A stretch of 64,000 nt of DNA from Sphagnum magellanicum (taxonomy: Eukaryota; Streptophyta; Sphagnopsida; Sphagnales; Sphagnaceae): positions 11,656,001-11,720,000 of the forward strand of contig CM038915.1 of assembly GCA_021904315.1 (NCBI GenBank). The letters are read 5' to 3'. The notes under the pieces are model-generated. The model saw only the letters and a list, made by a program, of their open reading frames with translations, did no database searches and was not told where the DNA came from. Position numbers and translations under genes: made by a program. The stretch's first letter is position 1. Every line of letters begins with the position of its first letter. Positions 13,060-26,457 of this stretch are shown here, piece by piece.

Positions 13060-14279
13060 TCTCGATGATTCAACATGGTAATGTGAGGATCATGGGGTGG
13101 ATTTGTGTTGGTTCACTATGGTGCACAAATTTAACATGAAATATGATTTTATTTTTCAATGTGATTTGGACTTTGTTTCAAAACCCTTGTTTTCAATGAC
13201 CAATTTATTTATTTTATTTTTTTAAATCCATTAAGAATAATACATAGGTACACAATTGACAATGGTGTGAAATTCTTAAATCTTGTTTTCATTGATATAT
13301 TATTATTATTATTATTATTATTAAAATTAAGTTTGAATCCTGAACAACTCTAGTTTCAAAATATTGGACCATTGTGAAATCGATATGTAAATTGCAATCG
13401 ATTTGACAATTTGACGACTTTGAACTTTTAATTAAGAGTTCATAGGTTTTTTTCAATTTAACAAATTATGAAAAATATATGCACAAGAGAAATTTGATAA
13501 CTTAATATGAGATAGAACAATAATGACTTTCTCATAAAATAAACTATTCAACCCTTCTAAACTTAAGGAATGTGCAATTGGTGCTACTTATATATATATA
13601 TATACATATATTTTTTATTTTTTTTTTTTTTTGACTTGTTATTTTAACCTTTGTCGAATACAAAACTAGTTTGAAAATGGGAGTTGAATTGAGTTTTTGA
13701 AAATTAATTATTTTAACAATAGGTTGTTGAATTGGCCCAAGTATTGTATTAACTTCAAACCAAATACAATCTATTGATATTTATACCAACATTTTAAAAA
13801 TATGAATTAGACATTATGATCGCACTTATAATACAAAAGTTTCATCATAATTTTTTTAAGTTTTAATTTAAAGGATTGCCAATTGATTTACAATATCACT
13901 TATATCATTTACCATGCCCAAATTAATGATATGACTTTAAGCAAATTTACATGAGGGATTTGATTTGTGGGTTTGATATGGTGAAGGTTTAATTTTAAGC
14001 TCATATATTTACTTTCAATCCACATTTTCCAACAACATTATTACATATAGTTGAAAGCAATTAAAGAAATTGTGAAGGGCATTTGGAAAACACCTTATAT
14101 CCATGAACATTACAAATATATGTAAGATGGTGCCCAATTTTAAGGTCCCTTTGATCCTCACTTGGCCATCTCACCCCAATGTATAAGTATGTTTAAAAGT
14201 CCCCCAATCTTGCACCCAAAGGGACTTTTAATAAGGACAACCTCTCCAAAGTCCTAAGCATGGTTTATAACCTTGTGCT

Positions 14280-14570
14280 TGCCTAAAGGGCTTACCTTCC
14301 AACTTACCAATATACTTACTTGTCTAAGCTACCTATCCACACATTTAGTAATGTACATACCTACCTATCCACCTACTTAGGTTATTTACCAACCTTAACC
14401 TACTTACCTACCCACCTATATTGTAATGTACTTATTTACTCAATTATTTAAATTATCAACCAACCTTGACCTACCTACCTACCCACTTAGGCTACCTACC
14501 TACCTACCTACATATCCACCTAGTTTATTTATCTACCTACACATGCCACCTTCATACACACGTACCTAAG
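14280..14570 (+). repeat. Degenerate CCTA tetranucleotide array
   Basis: The plus strand is dominated by CCTA, CCTAC and CCAACCTTA steps with interruptions. A matching array of the opposite polarity (GGTA on the plus strand) lies at 17900-18420. Confidence 0.75.
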
Positions 14571-15036
14571 TTACATATATTGATCTTTGCACAAGGTGGT
14601 AAACTTGGATTGGGTTGGCCAAACTTGTTTGGCTATGAATTTAAAAGGTCAAAATAATTTGATCCCCTACCCTTTTATGGTTCAAAAGTGGTAGTCGCAA
14701 TTTTAAATCCTACCACCAATTTCATTCAAACTAGTCGTGGAAGTTTCTAGGTTGTGCCACTTTAAAAATATTTTTGTTAGGGTTTAGGGTTTAAAATTAA
14801 GATTGATCTTGCATTTTCAAGTGGACATAAGTAAGTGTAAGATCCCTTCCATACTTAAGGAGCAAGTGTAAAAGTCCATCCCTCTTACACTTCATAATCT
14901 ATCTATGTTTTGGTTCATAATAACATTTGCTTGTGGGAAACAACCCCAATGTGCACTTATGCTTTGTGATTGATAAAGCCCGTTGGTGAGATAATCTCAA
15001 AATGCATGGCCAAACTTTGCTATCACCTAATTTGAA

Positions 15037-15512
15037 GCCCTTTGTCTTTGGAATGCCCCCAACCCTAACTTTTTATCCAACACTTCAATCCTTTAAAACC
15101 CTACCATTGATTATTTTGAACCTTGTTACTAACTTATTACAATTTTGTGGCTACCATTGCATCTTCAATTTGCAACCAATTTCAATGTCATTTATTTTCA
15201 TCTCACTATTATCAATTGTAAAACAAGTGTCACTTTGTTTATTTTACTTGAGAGAAACTTGTTTATTATAAGCCCCTTATTTTCGGAATGCCCCCCATCT
15301 TAGGGCTTTGCCCTGTGCAAAAATCCTTTCAAACCATACCACTAATTATTTTGAATCTTCAATTCAATATATTATATTACTAACTTACAAGAACTTTATG
15401 GCTACCATTGCTTCTTTGATCTACAACCAATTGAAATGTGTTCTTTATTGTCATCTCAATGTTATCATTTGTAAACAAGTGTCAATTTTTTGTTTATTTT
15501 ATGTAAGATAAA
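15037..15512 (+). repeat. Tandem dimer, unit about 235 bp
   Basis: Copy 1 begins near 15037 (GAAGCCCTTTGTCTTTGGAA) and copy 2 near 15269 (TAAGCCCCTTATTTTCGGAA). Both run through ATCCTTT-AAACC-TACCA, TGGCTACCATTGC, CAACCAATT and AACAAGTGTCA in the same order. The copies differ by scattered substitutions and small indels. No coding potential is seen. Confidence 0.8.
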
Positions 15513-15590
15513 AATTGGAAGATGAACAACATGCTATAAGTGACTAGATTGAAAAAGCCAACCTATCCTATGCTTTCAACAAAGAGTTCA

Positions 15591-16075
15591 CTACAAGCTT
15601 GACCCACAAGAGTTCATATAATAACAAATTCTTTTGTAGTTCAAGTTACTTGACTTTTTTGTTGTATGGGCATTCTAGTTACTTTTGAATTAAGTAATGA
15701 CACTTTGGTTATGGTGTTGCCCACCAAACAAGTGGTTGAAGATGAAAGGGGCCACATGTCACCTAACTATGTTAGATTATTTAAGTATTTTACGAATGCC
15801 TTTGGTGTCATGATTCCATAATTTCTTGTTTGCTATAAGCTTTGCCCATAAGAGGTTTATATGCATAGCAAACTCTTTGCTATAGTAGTTCAAGCCTACT
15901 TGACTTTTTGCTTTATGGGCATTTTAGCTATTTTTGGATCGTGTAATGACACTTTGGTTATGGTGTTGCCCACCAAACAAGTGGTTGGAGATGAAGGGGC
16001 CACATGTCACCTAACTATGTTAGGTTATTTAGGGTTTCTATGAATGCCTTTGGTGTCATGATTCGATAATTTCCT
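15591..16075 (+). repeat. Second tandem dimer, unit about 240 bp
   Basis: Copy 1 begins near 15591 and copy 2 near 15833. Both contain TACTTGACTTTTT, ATGGGCATT, TAATGACACTTTGGTTATGG, TTGCCCACCAAACAAGTGGT, GGGGCCACATGTCACCTAAC and GCCTTTGGTGTCATGATTC in order. It directly follows a different dimer at 15037-15512, giving the order A-A-B-B. Confidence 0.85.
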
Positions 16076-16289
16076 CATTGTCATCACTTTGAAGACCCCT
16101 TTCTCCCTTTACTAGGGCTTGGGATCCCAGTTTTTATTTTAATTTTTTGGCCTACTTTGACAAATTGCCTTAAAGATGAAAGTTGAGGTAAATGTTAATA
16201 TAATTTTTAACTAATGCAATTTGGGCCATTGAACATAAGTTGTAATATTAGATGAGTTTTGAAATGGAAAACAATACACCTTATGTAGC

Positions 16290-16630
16290 CTAAGTGTGAA
16301 ATCTATTTTTCATCAAATTTTGATTTTTGGGGATTTTATTGAATCTATAATTTTAAAAATATTCAAATTTCAATATCTTCCACATCTTAAATCTAAAAAT
16401 TATGAAACCACCTCCATAAAACCCTAATCATTGAGGGTTTTCCAAAAGTAGATTCTTTGTGTCCTGATTGTTTTTGAAAATATTATTTTTTATTTTATTT
16501 ATTTTTCAATTACAAAATTATTCAATATTAATGAACTCTTACAATGTAAGTTTAAGCACTAAAAATACCAAGTACATGGCAAGCACAATTGTGGTTTGGG
16601 AGGTCTCAATGTGACAAATTGTTTATCTTA
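16290..16630 (+). repeat. Dispersed old repeat, copy 1 of 3
   Basis: It shares an ordered set of phrases with 33525-33905 and 48600-48895: CAATATCT.CAC....TTAAATCTA, then CATAAAACCCTAATCATTGA, then GGGTTTTCCAA, then GTGGTTTGGGAGGTCTCAA. Identity looks low, so it is an old family. The class is unknown; no coding part or terminal repeat is visible. Confidence 0.6.
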
Positions 16631-17613
16631 TTTAATAATAAATTTCTCGTGGTGTTTGGCAAAATTTTGTGTTAATCAAAATAATTAGAAGAAGTAATTA
16701 TTCTACCTTGTCCAAGGATTAATTTCATCATTAAATAATCCTTTGAATATTGAAAAGGATTTTGGCAAAATATGATAGAGAATCACAATGATTTTTAAAA
16801 ATAATTATTGCAATTTACGCAATCTACAATGTGGATATATTCATATGACAATATTACACTTGGGCTCCATGCAACTATGCATTAATAATGATAATCAATT
16901 GATAAAAATGAATTAATGTTGTGAAAACAAAGTTACTTGAATGAAAATATTAAATGTTATTATATGCACCTTGAATTGAATTGAATTCAAATGCATTGAT
17001 TAGAATTAGAATTTGAATTGTATTCTAATTAATGTCAATTCAATTCAACAATTGGATTAAGATTCATTTGAAATGAAAGAAAATCAAATGCAAATTGGTG
17101 GAGAGGGTATTGAAATATACTCATTAATATGACATTAAAAAAATAAATTATAAAGACATATCTCAAAATACACCTTTCCACACTTCTTTATGTTAAAATG
17201 GGCTAAATCAATTCTAAGTTGGATTTTGGTAGGACGAAATATCATGGAACCCTATGGTTGTCCTATCTAAACTAGCTCCATTGAATCATCGTCATTAGAA
17301 TTAAATTATTATAGATTACAAAAATAATAATAATTTCAATTTTGAAAAATGAATTGATCTTTGAAGCAAATTAAATATTTATTTTTACAACATGGAAGTT
17401 GACCCTAGGCTATGGTATACACTTTTGGAGTTTAAAGAAAACAGAAGGAGATTATTTAAGGTTTCATTTTACTGTAATCATTATTTGCTTGGAATTTTGC
17501 ATTCTCATGGTTGTTATTGGACCAAGATTTTTATGATTATAAAAAATTATTTCATTGATCATGTCAGAATTTATCACTTGCCCAAGCATATAAAAACTTT
17601 GTAAGGTCACTTT

Positions 17614-17647
17614 GGTAGGTTAGGTAGCCTAGCCTACCTAACCTACC
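17614..17647. repeat. Perfect 14-bp inverted repeat with 6-bp loop
   Basis: The arm GGTAGGTTAGGTAG (17614-17627) is followed by CCTAGC and then by its exact reverse complement (17634-17647). It is built from the same GGTA/CCTA steps as the surrounding arrays. Confidence 0.9.
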
Positions 17648-17724
17648 CTAGTTTATCTAACCTTTCTTAACTTAATTTAATCTATCATAACCTACCTACC
17701 CAAAACCTTTAATCATGTATATAG

Positions 17725-17800
17725 GTTACAAGTATTAGGAATTGGACCCCTCACTTCCCCAATGATAAACCAAGTCCTTACCAATGGACTACACCTTCCA
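17725..17800 (-). mobile_element. tRNA-derived SINE-like remnant
   Basis: On the minus strand a box A-like TAGTCCATTGG (17791-17781) precedes a box B-like GGTCCAATTCC (17748-17738), spaced as in tRNA-derived polymerase III promoters. Each matches its consensus at nine or ten of eleven positions. No cloverleaf can be folded, so a SINE or tRNA fragment is likelier than a tRNA gene. Confidence 0.4.
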
Positions 17801-17899
17801 AATTTGACAAAACTTGTTAATTTTTTTCATTTCACTTGTTTATTTCACATCATTAATTATGTAGGTAAGTAAGAAAGTTACGTAATTAATTGGTAGGTT

Positions 17900-18420
17900 G
17901 CATGATGTTATGTAGGTAAAAGGGTAAATAAATAAGTAGCTTGTAGTCCATAGGAAGTAGGTAGGGATTTCGAATGGTAGGTGGGTATGTAAAGATGTAG
18001 GATGATAGGTGGGTACGTAAAGATGTAGGATGGTAAGTGGGTAGTAGGAAGTAAGTAGTTATGTACAATGGTAGGTGAGAAGTACGAGGTAGGTAGGTAG
18101 GGTTTTAGGATGGTAGGTGGAAAGTAATAAAAGGTAGGTCAGTAGGGTTGTATGATGGTAGGTGGAAAGTAATAAAAGGTAGGTAAGTAGGGTTGTATGA
18201 TGGTAGGTGGGAAGTATGAACTAGGTAAGTAGGTAATAGGTAAGGATGAAGGATGGTAGGTTTGAAATAAGAGGTAGGCAAATATTATATTAGTAGCTTG
18301 GTGGGTAAGGATGTAAGATGGTAGGTGGGAAGTACGAGGTAGGTAGGTAGGTAGGTTTGTAAAATGGTAGGTGAGTAGGTATGTAATTAAATAAGTTGGT
18401 ATGTAAATAGGCCCAAGCTA
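17900..18420 (+). repeat. Degenerate GGTA array with a 45-bp higher-order unit
   Basis: The plus strand repeats GGTAGG and GTAGG steps. From about 18100 a 45-bp unit, GATGGTAGGTGGAAAGTAAT then AAAAGGTAGGT.AGTAGGGTT, is nearly identical in two neighbouring copies and recurs in looser form on both sides. Confidence 0.75.
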
Positions 18421-21400
18421 TTGAGAACACCATTGTCCGTCTTGATTAAATATGTCATTTTTTTTTGTCCAACTTGACTAAATGTTTTAATTGACTATAA
18501 GCCATTGGTCATTTTGACCAAGGTAGTCATTCTTTTGTCTAACTTAACTAGATGTTCGATTTGACATATGGTCAAATAGGTCAATTTAGTCAAGTTTATT
18601 AATAAACAATACACATGTCATTCAAGCCCCGGGTCTTTAGTCAAATTGTACATGTCCACTAATGAAAAAGGACTTGTTAGTAAACTTGGACCTTTTGAGA
18701 AACCATGAATTTTAATAATGCTTTAATTGAACTATAAATCTATATTATTTCAATTCATGTTGACCACATATGAGTTGACCTCTCAACTTTAGTGGTAGAC
18801 ATGTAGACATTTATAACATTTGCATGCATACATCATGGCCAGATTGCATCATCCAATTAAATGAGCTTAAAATATTTTTTAAATTATAAATAATTTCAAG
18901 TTTTTATGATGTGATGATGTGGCAAGTTGTGGTCAATTGGATCATCTTAATTTGGAAAGTTTAATGTTATAACACATGGATGAATGATTCGTATGCATAT
19001 GAACTTCATCCACCCATGCCACATTAGTAATTTGTAATTGAACATGTTCAACTATAATGGTAGGTTCGATTTAAACCTATTGCAAGATGGATGTAAACAT
19101 AAAAAAAATAAAAACACATATTTTCATTTATAACTTTTCTATGAATGACAAATGGATGGCAATGGATAAATAAAAATGATGATGGTGGAATTTCAAACAA
19201 GTTTTGAATTGTGATATTTGGTGCATGCTTTGGAAGCAATGTATATGAACAATTTATGTTGATGGATTACTTGATCTATGAGTTACAAGCCAAATAATAT
19301 AATTTTTAAGTACAATTTGTTTTAAGACTTCTTAACTATAGTGACTATTTTTTAATAATAGTTATGGCATGGTCACATAAACAACAACAACAACAACAAA
19401 TGAACATGTATTTTAAATTATAGGATTTATGGATGACAATGGATAAAATTTATGTAGAATTACAAAAAGGTGCATTGTCCTTTCAGTAGGGGTAGTGTCG
19501 ATCTCAAGGGCAAGTCAATACCCCTTTTAAAACATTTGACATATTTGCACAGATTGATCATTGTTCAAAACACACTAGTGCAATACCATTATTGAATTGG
19601 TACAACCATCTCTCAATAGTTGATGTTGACTAGACTAATATTTGGGTGACAAAACTTTGAAAATCAACAACGTTCTTCATCATAATCCAAATTGAACATT
19701 TAAAAAATTTATCTTATAACTTTTGAAAAACAATTTCAATTTTCTATCATTTGTTTTAATCAAAAGTGATTTAGCTTCTAAAATCGTAAAAAATGAAGTA
19801 TGGTAATCAATTCAACAAAGTCTGGAAAACATTTAATTCAGTCAAAAACATTGTTGACTCATAACTTCTTAAAAAAACTTTGAAATCAAGTGTTTAAAGT
19901 GGCCATTTTGTAGCCCTTGGAATAATGAAATATTAATGACCTTAATCAAAGTTTATTTGCCTTTTGAAATTGTCAAAAAAACTTTAGTAAGTAATTTTGA
20001 CAACTATTTATGTTAAGTGTTTTAGTAGTTTTCTAACTCTTTTCAAAACATATTTTTGATAGTTTGTAACTAACTTTTGTAAATATTTTATATAGTTTTC
20101 TAACTATTTTCACTACCTAGTTTTTACATGTGTTTTTTATAACTAAATAATACTAAAATAATGCTTAAAATTTGAAAATGAGGTGGTGGTTGTGCTTTAA
20201 AAAATTAAGCTTGAAAAATAATGCACATTATACATATTATGTTGATTGATAGGTTGTTAATTCATCGTTTCTTGCACAACAAACCAAACCAATAAATTTA
20301 AAAATACAGTACGAAAACAACTAAGATGAAGTAAGTAATTAAAAATATACATAAATATAACCTTAATATTCCAATAGTTTAATGAATTTCATATTGAAAT
20401 CCACCATTATATGCAAGTGTATGCTAAAGTTTAGTTATATGCTTATGATGTGTCATTTGTGTCACATTTTAATGGTTTGTTAGTTATGGTATTATGTGTA
20501 TGTTCCTTGCAAATAAAATGTAGTTATAGATTGGAATCTACTTAGTTTGCAAGTTTTGATTCTCAAATGTTCATTGCATTGTGAAATCATTAAATGTTAT
20601 TAATATTAGTTCACATATGACACCATAACACAATATGGTTGTTTTCAAAAGTAAATAAGGTGGACCTTATCATCTAATGTATATATCAACAAACAAGTCA
20701 TATCAAAGGTGAAGAGGGAAAAAAAAATATATGTTTTCTTCCATTGAAAAGAAAACAAAAGAAGGCATCTCACAAAATGACAAATTGTAAAAAATGATTA
20801 ATGCAAATATTTAATTATGGGCCCCATATCATAATGACAACCTTTTATATAGGAAAAGGACAACCTTTTTCATTAATGTCTCATGCATTATACATATAAA
20901 GAAATTATATTCTAAAGGAAAAAAAACCATGTTTGAAAATGCTCAAATAAAGTATTTTTCCAACCTTTGAATGTCAATGCATACCATATCTATGTGAATA
21001 TCATGTGTTTGTCATTATTCATGGGATGGACTTATGTAATGCATATCACAATGAAAAATTACAAACATGTTTACAAGGTCTATTGGACATGATTTTCAAT
21101 AATGGTCATATTGCATCCATAATACCTAATTCAAATTGTTACTTGTAATGTTATGGTAATTTCACATTAATTGCATTTTGCAAGCATTATATCATGTTTT
21201 AATTTCAAGCAATTAGAAAAATAATACCATTATAGATTATATATTTGATTAGGCACAAAATAATACCATAACCAATTATAAATTGATACCTTTTAATCAC
21301 AAGGTAGTTGTGCATAGTTAAATTAATTGTGCAATAGTCTATTTTCAATCACATGTTAGTTACAACTTAATTTTTTTATAGTCCCATTGTCTTTATGATG

Positions 21401-24400
21401 AAAGAACAATGATCCACATAAGGGCCAGGATGGCATGGGTTTCATTTTTCCCTACCAATCTAATGTGGCATTGAATTTTTTAGCTTGGACATCTAATTGC
21501 AAAACAATAAATTTTTGGCAATGTCAAAACCTATGTGGCAACAATTGGGGTGCCATGTCATGTGTCTATTACAACTTTAATAATGCATCTTCCATTACAT
21601 GAATATTTGCAAGCATTTATTGTAACTAAAAAATCAAATTATAAGGCCAATCATGAAATGCATGGAAATATGACCAAATGGGCAAATATTATTGGTTTTA
21701 TCACATCCATAATTATGTCTAAACATTATGCAATGGCTCTTGTTGAATTAGACCATTATGGAATATGTCAAACCTATAATTTATGACCTAAAATCAAGGT
21801 ACACATGAAGACATGTTTTCCCAAGTTGAATGTTGTAACTTTAACCTAAAACTTGCAACCAAAGTAAGGGCAACACAAATGGAAAATACGATAGGGACAA
21901 GATTGAGGCATGATATGAACTAAAAGAAATGAACACACACACAACTTAAACAATTGAAGAGTGCAATGATAAAGACTTTCAATATATTTCCAACTTGCAC
22001 TTCCACTTTGGGAATTGGGATTCCTGAGAAAATTTTGATGTCTATAATGATGTTTAAAGGTTCAAAGTGCGTAAATTGATTAATATCGGTGTCATTGAAA
22101 AGATGCCCTAAACAAAAAGGTTTTTGTTTATAATATGAATGCTTAAAAAGTTAATACCACAAATTGCTTAAAAAAAAAATTGACCACTTGATTTAAATGA
22201 ACATATAATGTTTAAATCATAAGTTAGCAACACAATGTTGGAAAAAAAAGGTTATTGCATGTTTGAATTGACAATGTTCCTTAAGGGCAATGAAATTCCA
22301 AAATCACAAGAGACCAAATTTTGTCCCAAATAAAAAAGTGTAACTTTGGTAACATAAATTATTTACCATTTCAATGAAAGGGCCAAAGGGAGTTGCATAA
22401 CTAATATATTGTGTAAATGAACAAATCTTCTTTTAGCAATACAACTCATGGTGAACATATTTGAATTTGTGGTGAGTTTTGAACCTATTTTTTATTTTCA
22501 AATTGCTTAGAAAGCTTTATAAATTTGTTTTGTGTAATTGAAGCAATTAATGAGTGTTTGTGAAATTCGTCATCATTTGTTTTATTGGTTTGAAAATTTC
22601 AGCCTTGTATCGCAATTATGAAAAAGCAAAAACACATCCCAAAGTTTCGAAAAGTTCATTATCAAACTCATGGATTAGAGAATTATCATCCATATCATTT
22701 CACATGCCCTATAGGAATATCATTTAATAATTTATTATTTGATGCATGCTGTGTGCATCATGTTTCCACCCATGAGTATCATTTGAAACATGGATTTTGC
22801 TAGTCCATTGAATTGAAATTTTGCTATGATTGATATGTGATGATTATGGTTATGCATTGTTCCAAATAATAGTGAAATGATAGTTTTGCATTCTTGAACA
22901 TGATGTTAAAATAAATTTGGCATTCCAACAAAAATGTTCATAAGCAAAGCTTGAAAATTTGGAAAGAATTTAAAAATTTATGTGAACACTTTTCCATTGT
23001 TAATAGGACCACATCTTATGATTATCTTGAAATTATTGGTTTGATTACAAGATTGGTACAACAATTCATGAAGAAAGGTTTGTGCAAATATGGGTTACAA
23101 AAGGGGCATGTACATGTGATTCAAACCTACATGCCATTGTTGGCAGTGGTACATCCATTCAACAAATGATATTTGTAGAAGTGTTTTCTTTTTGGGCGAG
23201 GACTTGAATCACTTGTGTTCATTTGTAGGGATGCAATCTTAATTATTAATCTTCATACGATTTCAATATGTGAGTTCACATTTGTGATTAAGTACAACCT
23301 CACTAATGTCATACGCATGGAAATGAATAATTAGACCATGACATAACATGTATACACAATGTGTTATTCCATTATTTGTTAGTTTAAACCTAATGACAAT
23401 GTTAATAATAATGAACCAAACCACATATTCTAAATATAATTGTTATCATTTTATATTTTTGAAAGCTTGAATTTTATGGATATCGATTTATGGTGCAAGT
23501 TTGGAAAGACCAAGTGGAAAATTATGAATAATGTCACCTTCCACATGTGTGGATGATCAAGTGTCTTTCATGTTATTAATAACTTGATAACTTGTTTGTA
23601 ATGGATGTTATGTAGATTTAATGATGATGTGTAATCATCATGTTGGTTTTGGACCAACAATGTGATCTAATAACGCATGACAAAGGTTTTTTATGGGGTA
23701 AAAATTGGTCGACATATTTAAAAACAACATAATGACACGTGAAATTTCATGCATGAGGATGAGGTTCCAAAATAAAGATATATAAAAGTAGAAAGATGGA
23801 ATGACCATAAAATCACATTAATTGGTAAATAGAAACTCAAAGCAACTCATAAATTTTTTATATTATTTAGTGGGAAATTTAGTGGAAATTTATTTCATGT
23901 TATTATTTTCTCAAGAAAATCAAATACATATTAAATGTGATCCTTCAAAATGTTTAGTTTTCAAATTCCAAAGTCCTATTTATAAATTCAACATGGGATT
24001 GAAATTTTCATTGTTTGAAAATATATTTCCAATTTCTAGTCCATAAACAATTCTTTGCAAAATTCAAAAAATTGTTTAAAACATATATGTTGGATTGTTG
24101 CAATTGATGACTTCTATTATAACTATAGGGTTGATTATTTGAATTTGACATCTAGCACAACATAGAGGTAAATTCACCCGAAGAGGCCTCCCATGCAAAA
24201 ACCCAACAAATTGGGTATAACTTATTTTCTTTATGTTTTTAAGCTTCAAAATGGTTTGGTGATAGTTTTGAACAAATAAAAAGCCAAACATGTTCCTTTC
24301 TCAATAGCTTCATGCAATAGAAAAGCCAATCCCAAAAGTTAATAGACTTTGGGGTAGTATCATCATAATACCTGAACAATTTTTGCAACAAATTGTTGAA

Positions 24401-25020
24401 TAATTAATTAAATTTAAAATCTTAACTTTGGCATTTAATTTTTTAATTCAGAATATATTTTGACAAGTAATGGATATATAAAATAATAAACAATCTCTCT
24501 TCAAAGTTGTGGAATAGTCTAATGTGTTTAGATTGTTTTAGTTTAAAGTTTCCAAAACTTAAAAATTTACAATTCACACTTGACAATTGAACTTTTGATT
24601 TTATTAAAATTTAAGCACAAATGTTAAATAATTTTTCAAATTTTTGACAAAACAAAAAATAATTTAATTTATGCGGAATCCATTCACGTACTAAAACAAT
24701 ACATTCCTATTCTAAAACAATACACTCTTCTTAACCACACATCACAAAAAGGAAAAAAGAAAAAAAAGGAAAAAAAAAAGAAAAAAAAAGAAAAAAAAAA
24801 AGTGTATGGTGGATGTGTGGAGTGTAGACCTCTCTTTCGACTCTCCCAAAAAAAATAATATTTAATTTTTTAAATTAAAAAAAAAAAATTCCTGGTCCTC
24901 ATTTCATCTGTCACTTTTTACTTTTTTTTTACACTTTTTAACTTTTCCACCATTCCAGAGATGACATGTGGCAGATGATGCACGATGCGTAACTAATTGC
25001 CAGCCGCCATGCAACTAGAA

Positions 25021-25118
25021 CACGTGGCATGTGTTGACAAGAAGGGAATTTGGTAATCCAATTGCATGTCGCCACGCGACAACACGTGCCGTGCACACTC
25101 CCCGCGTCTTTCTATTGG
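25021..25118 (+). promoter_or_regulatory. G-box cluster upstream of the hydrolase gene
   Basis: CACGTGGC at 25021 (an ABRE-type G-box) and a second CACGTG at 25083-25088 lie 380-445 bp before the start codon, and an inverted CCAAT box (ATTGG) is at 25114-25118. This block is GC-richer than its surroundings. Plant G-boxes bind bZIP and bHLH factors in light or abscisic-acid control; function here is inferred. Confidence 0.45.
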
Positions 25119-25465
25119 TCCGCTTTTTGTGCACCATTTACACCGACGGCCTAATCTGGCCCGATGGGTGGCGTGCTTTAGTGACTAATTAAACTAGTTT
25201 ATTGCTAATTAATCATTTAATTATCTGGTAATCGTGTCGCTAATCTAGGCAGTTTGTCTTTTTGCTAATCAACACCTTTTTGTGGGCAAGTGTTTTGGAT
25301 GTTTCGTTTTGTTCGTCGTTTTTGGCACGCGTCGGTAGTGAGGGAGTGTGGGGTTTGATCTGATCGCTTTTGGCTTCTGATCTTGAAGCAGTAAGTGCTT
25401 GTTTTCTTCTGTAGTTGTGGTGGTGGTGGTGGCAGAAGCGGCGGTAGCAGGAGCTGTGTGACGCC

Positions 25466-26414
25466 ATGGAGCACGAAAGATTGACGACGGAGCGCGACGA
25501 CGGTGCTGTAGCTGAAGAATATGTTGACGATCGAGATTTGGATCCGCTTGTAAACTTTGGAGCTGCTGCAAGCGGAGGAGAAGGTGGCGCTCAAGGAACG
25601 GAAGAGAGGAAGAGGGAGCAGCAGCAGCAGCAGGAAGAGCCTCGAAAGGAGGCAGATGGAGATGGAAGTGAAGAAATAGAGGCGATGCTAATGCCCACAG
25701 CAGAAAAAGAAGAAGAAGAAGAAGAAAGAGGAGGGGAACAACTCGATGAAGGAACAGAGGAGGAGTTGGGTACGGGATCTGGGATCTCATTGTGGCGTGA
25801 GAAGTTGCCGGCAGCTGTAAGGCAGCATGCGGAGAGTGTGCATAGCAAGCTGCAGCCCATCATGAGGCATCCTTATGTGACTCAAGGGGCGGAGACCGTA
25901 AGACAGGGACTGGAGCAAACCACACAGACATTGAGGCAGAGTGCGGAGAGCATGCAAAACCAATTGCAGCCAATTGTGAACCACCCTTATGTGCAGAAGA
26001 GCTCGGAGACAGTCTCCAGTACCTTGCTGCAGCCGTTGGTGAACAAGAGTGCGCAGACGATGCAGATCATAGGGAATGAGACGATGAGGAAGATGTTGTT
26101 GAACAACGAGGACGGCAGCTTCGAGCCCAAGAGCGTGGTACCTTTCTTCGTTGGCAGCATTGTCATTCTCTTGATCTGCATTCTACTCGCAGGTCCATTT
26201 TCTTTTCCTTCTTGTTCTCCCCTTCCCCCTCTCATTAGAATCTTTGCCTATCAAAATTTTCTCCTCAACAATGCAGTCAGCAGCAGCAGCAAGAAAAGAG
26301 AGAAGCTACCGGCCGGTTGGACTAAAAGATATATACAGAGTCTCAGGATTCCCTGGTACTACATTGCAATACACAGCTTTGGAATGAGGAAGAAATGCAT
26401 GCAGGGGTTGCACT

Positions 26415-26457
<43 letters not shown>

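Larger units (their letters stand above)
13060..25020. other. Twelve-kilobase gene-poor AT-rich tract
   Basis: No coding region is supported. All open frames are short and made of AT-rich low-complexity residues. The tract is not featureless: it holds CCTA and GGTA arrays, a large hairpin, two tandem dimers, one copy of a dispersed repeat and a tRNA-like remnant, listed separately. From about 18.7 to 24.7 kb I see only AT-rich sequence with A and T runs and short microsatellites, such as AAC repeats near 19381-19399. Confidence 0.6.

Noticed and set aside
25240-25863. Three Leu/Ser/Pro-rich frames on the minus strand, up to 173 codons
   Set aside because: They are mirror readings of the acidic, Glu-rich first exon of the hydrolase and its leader.
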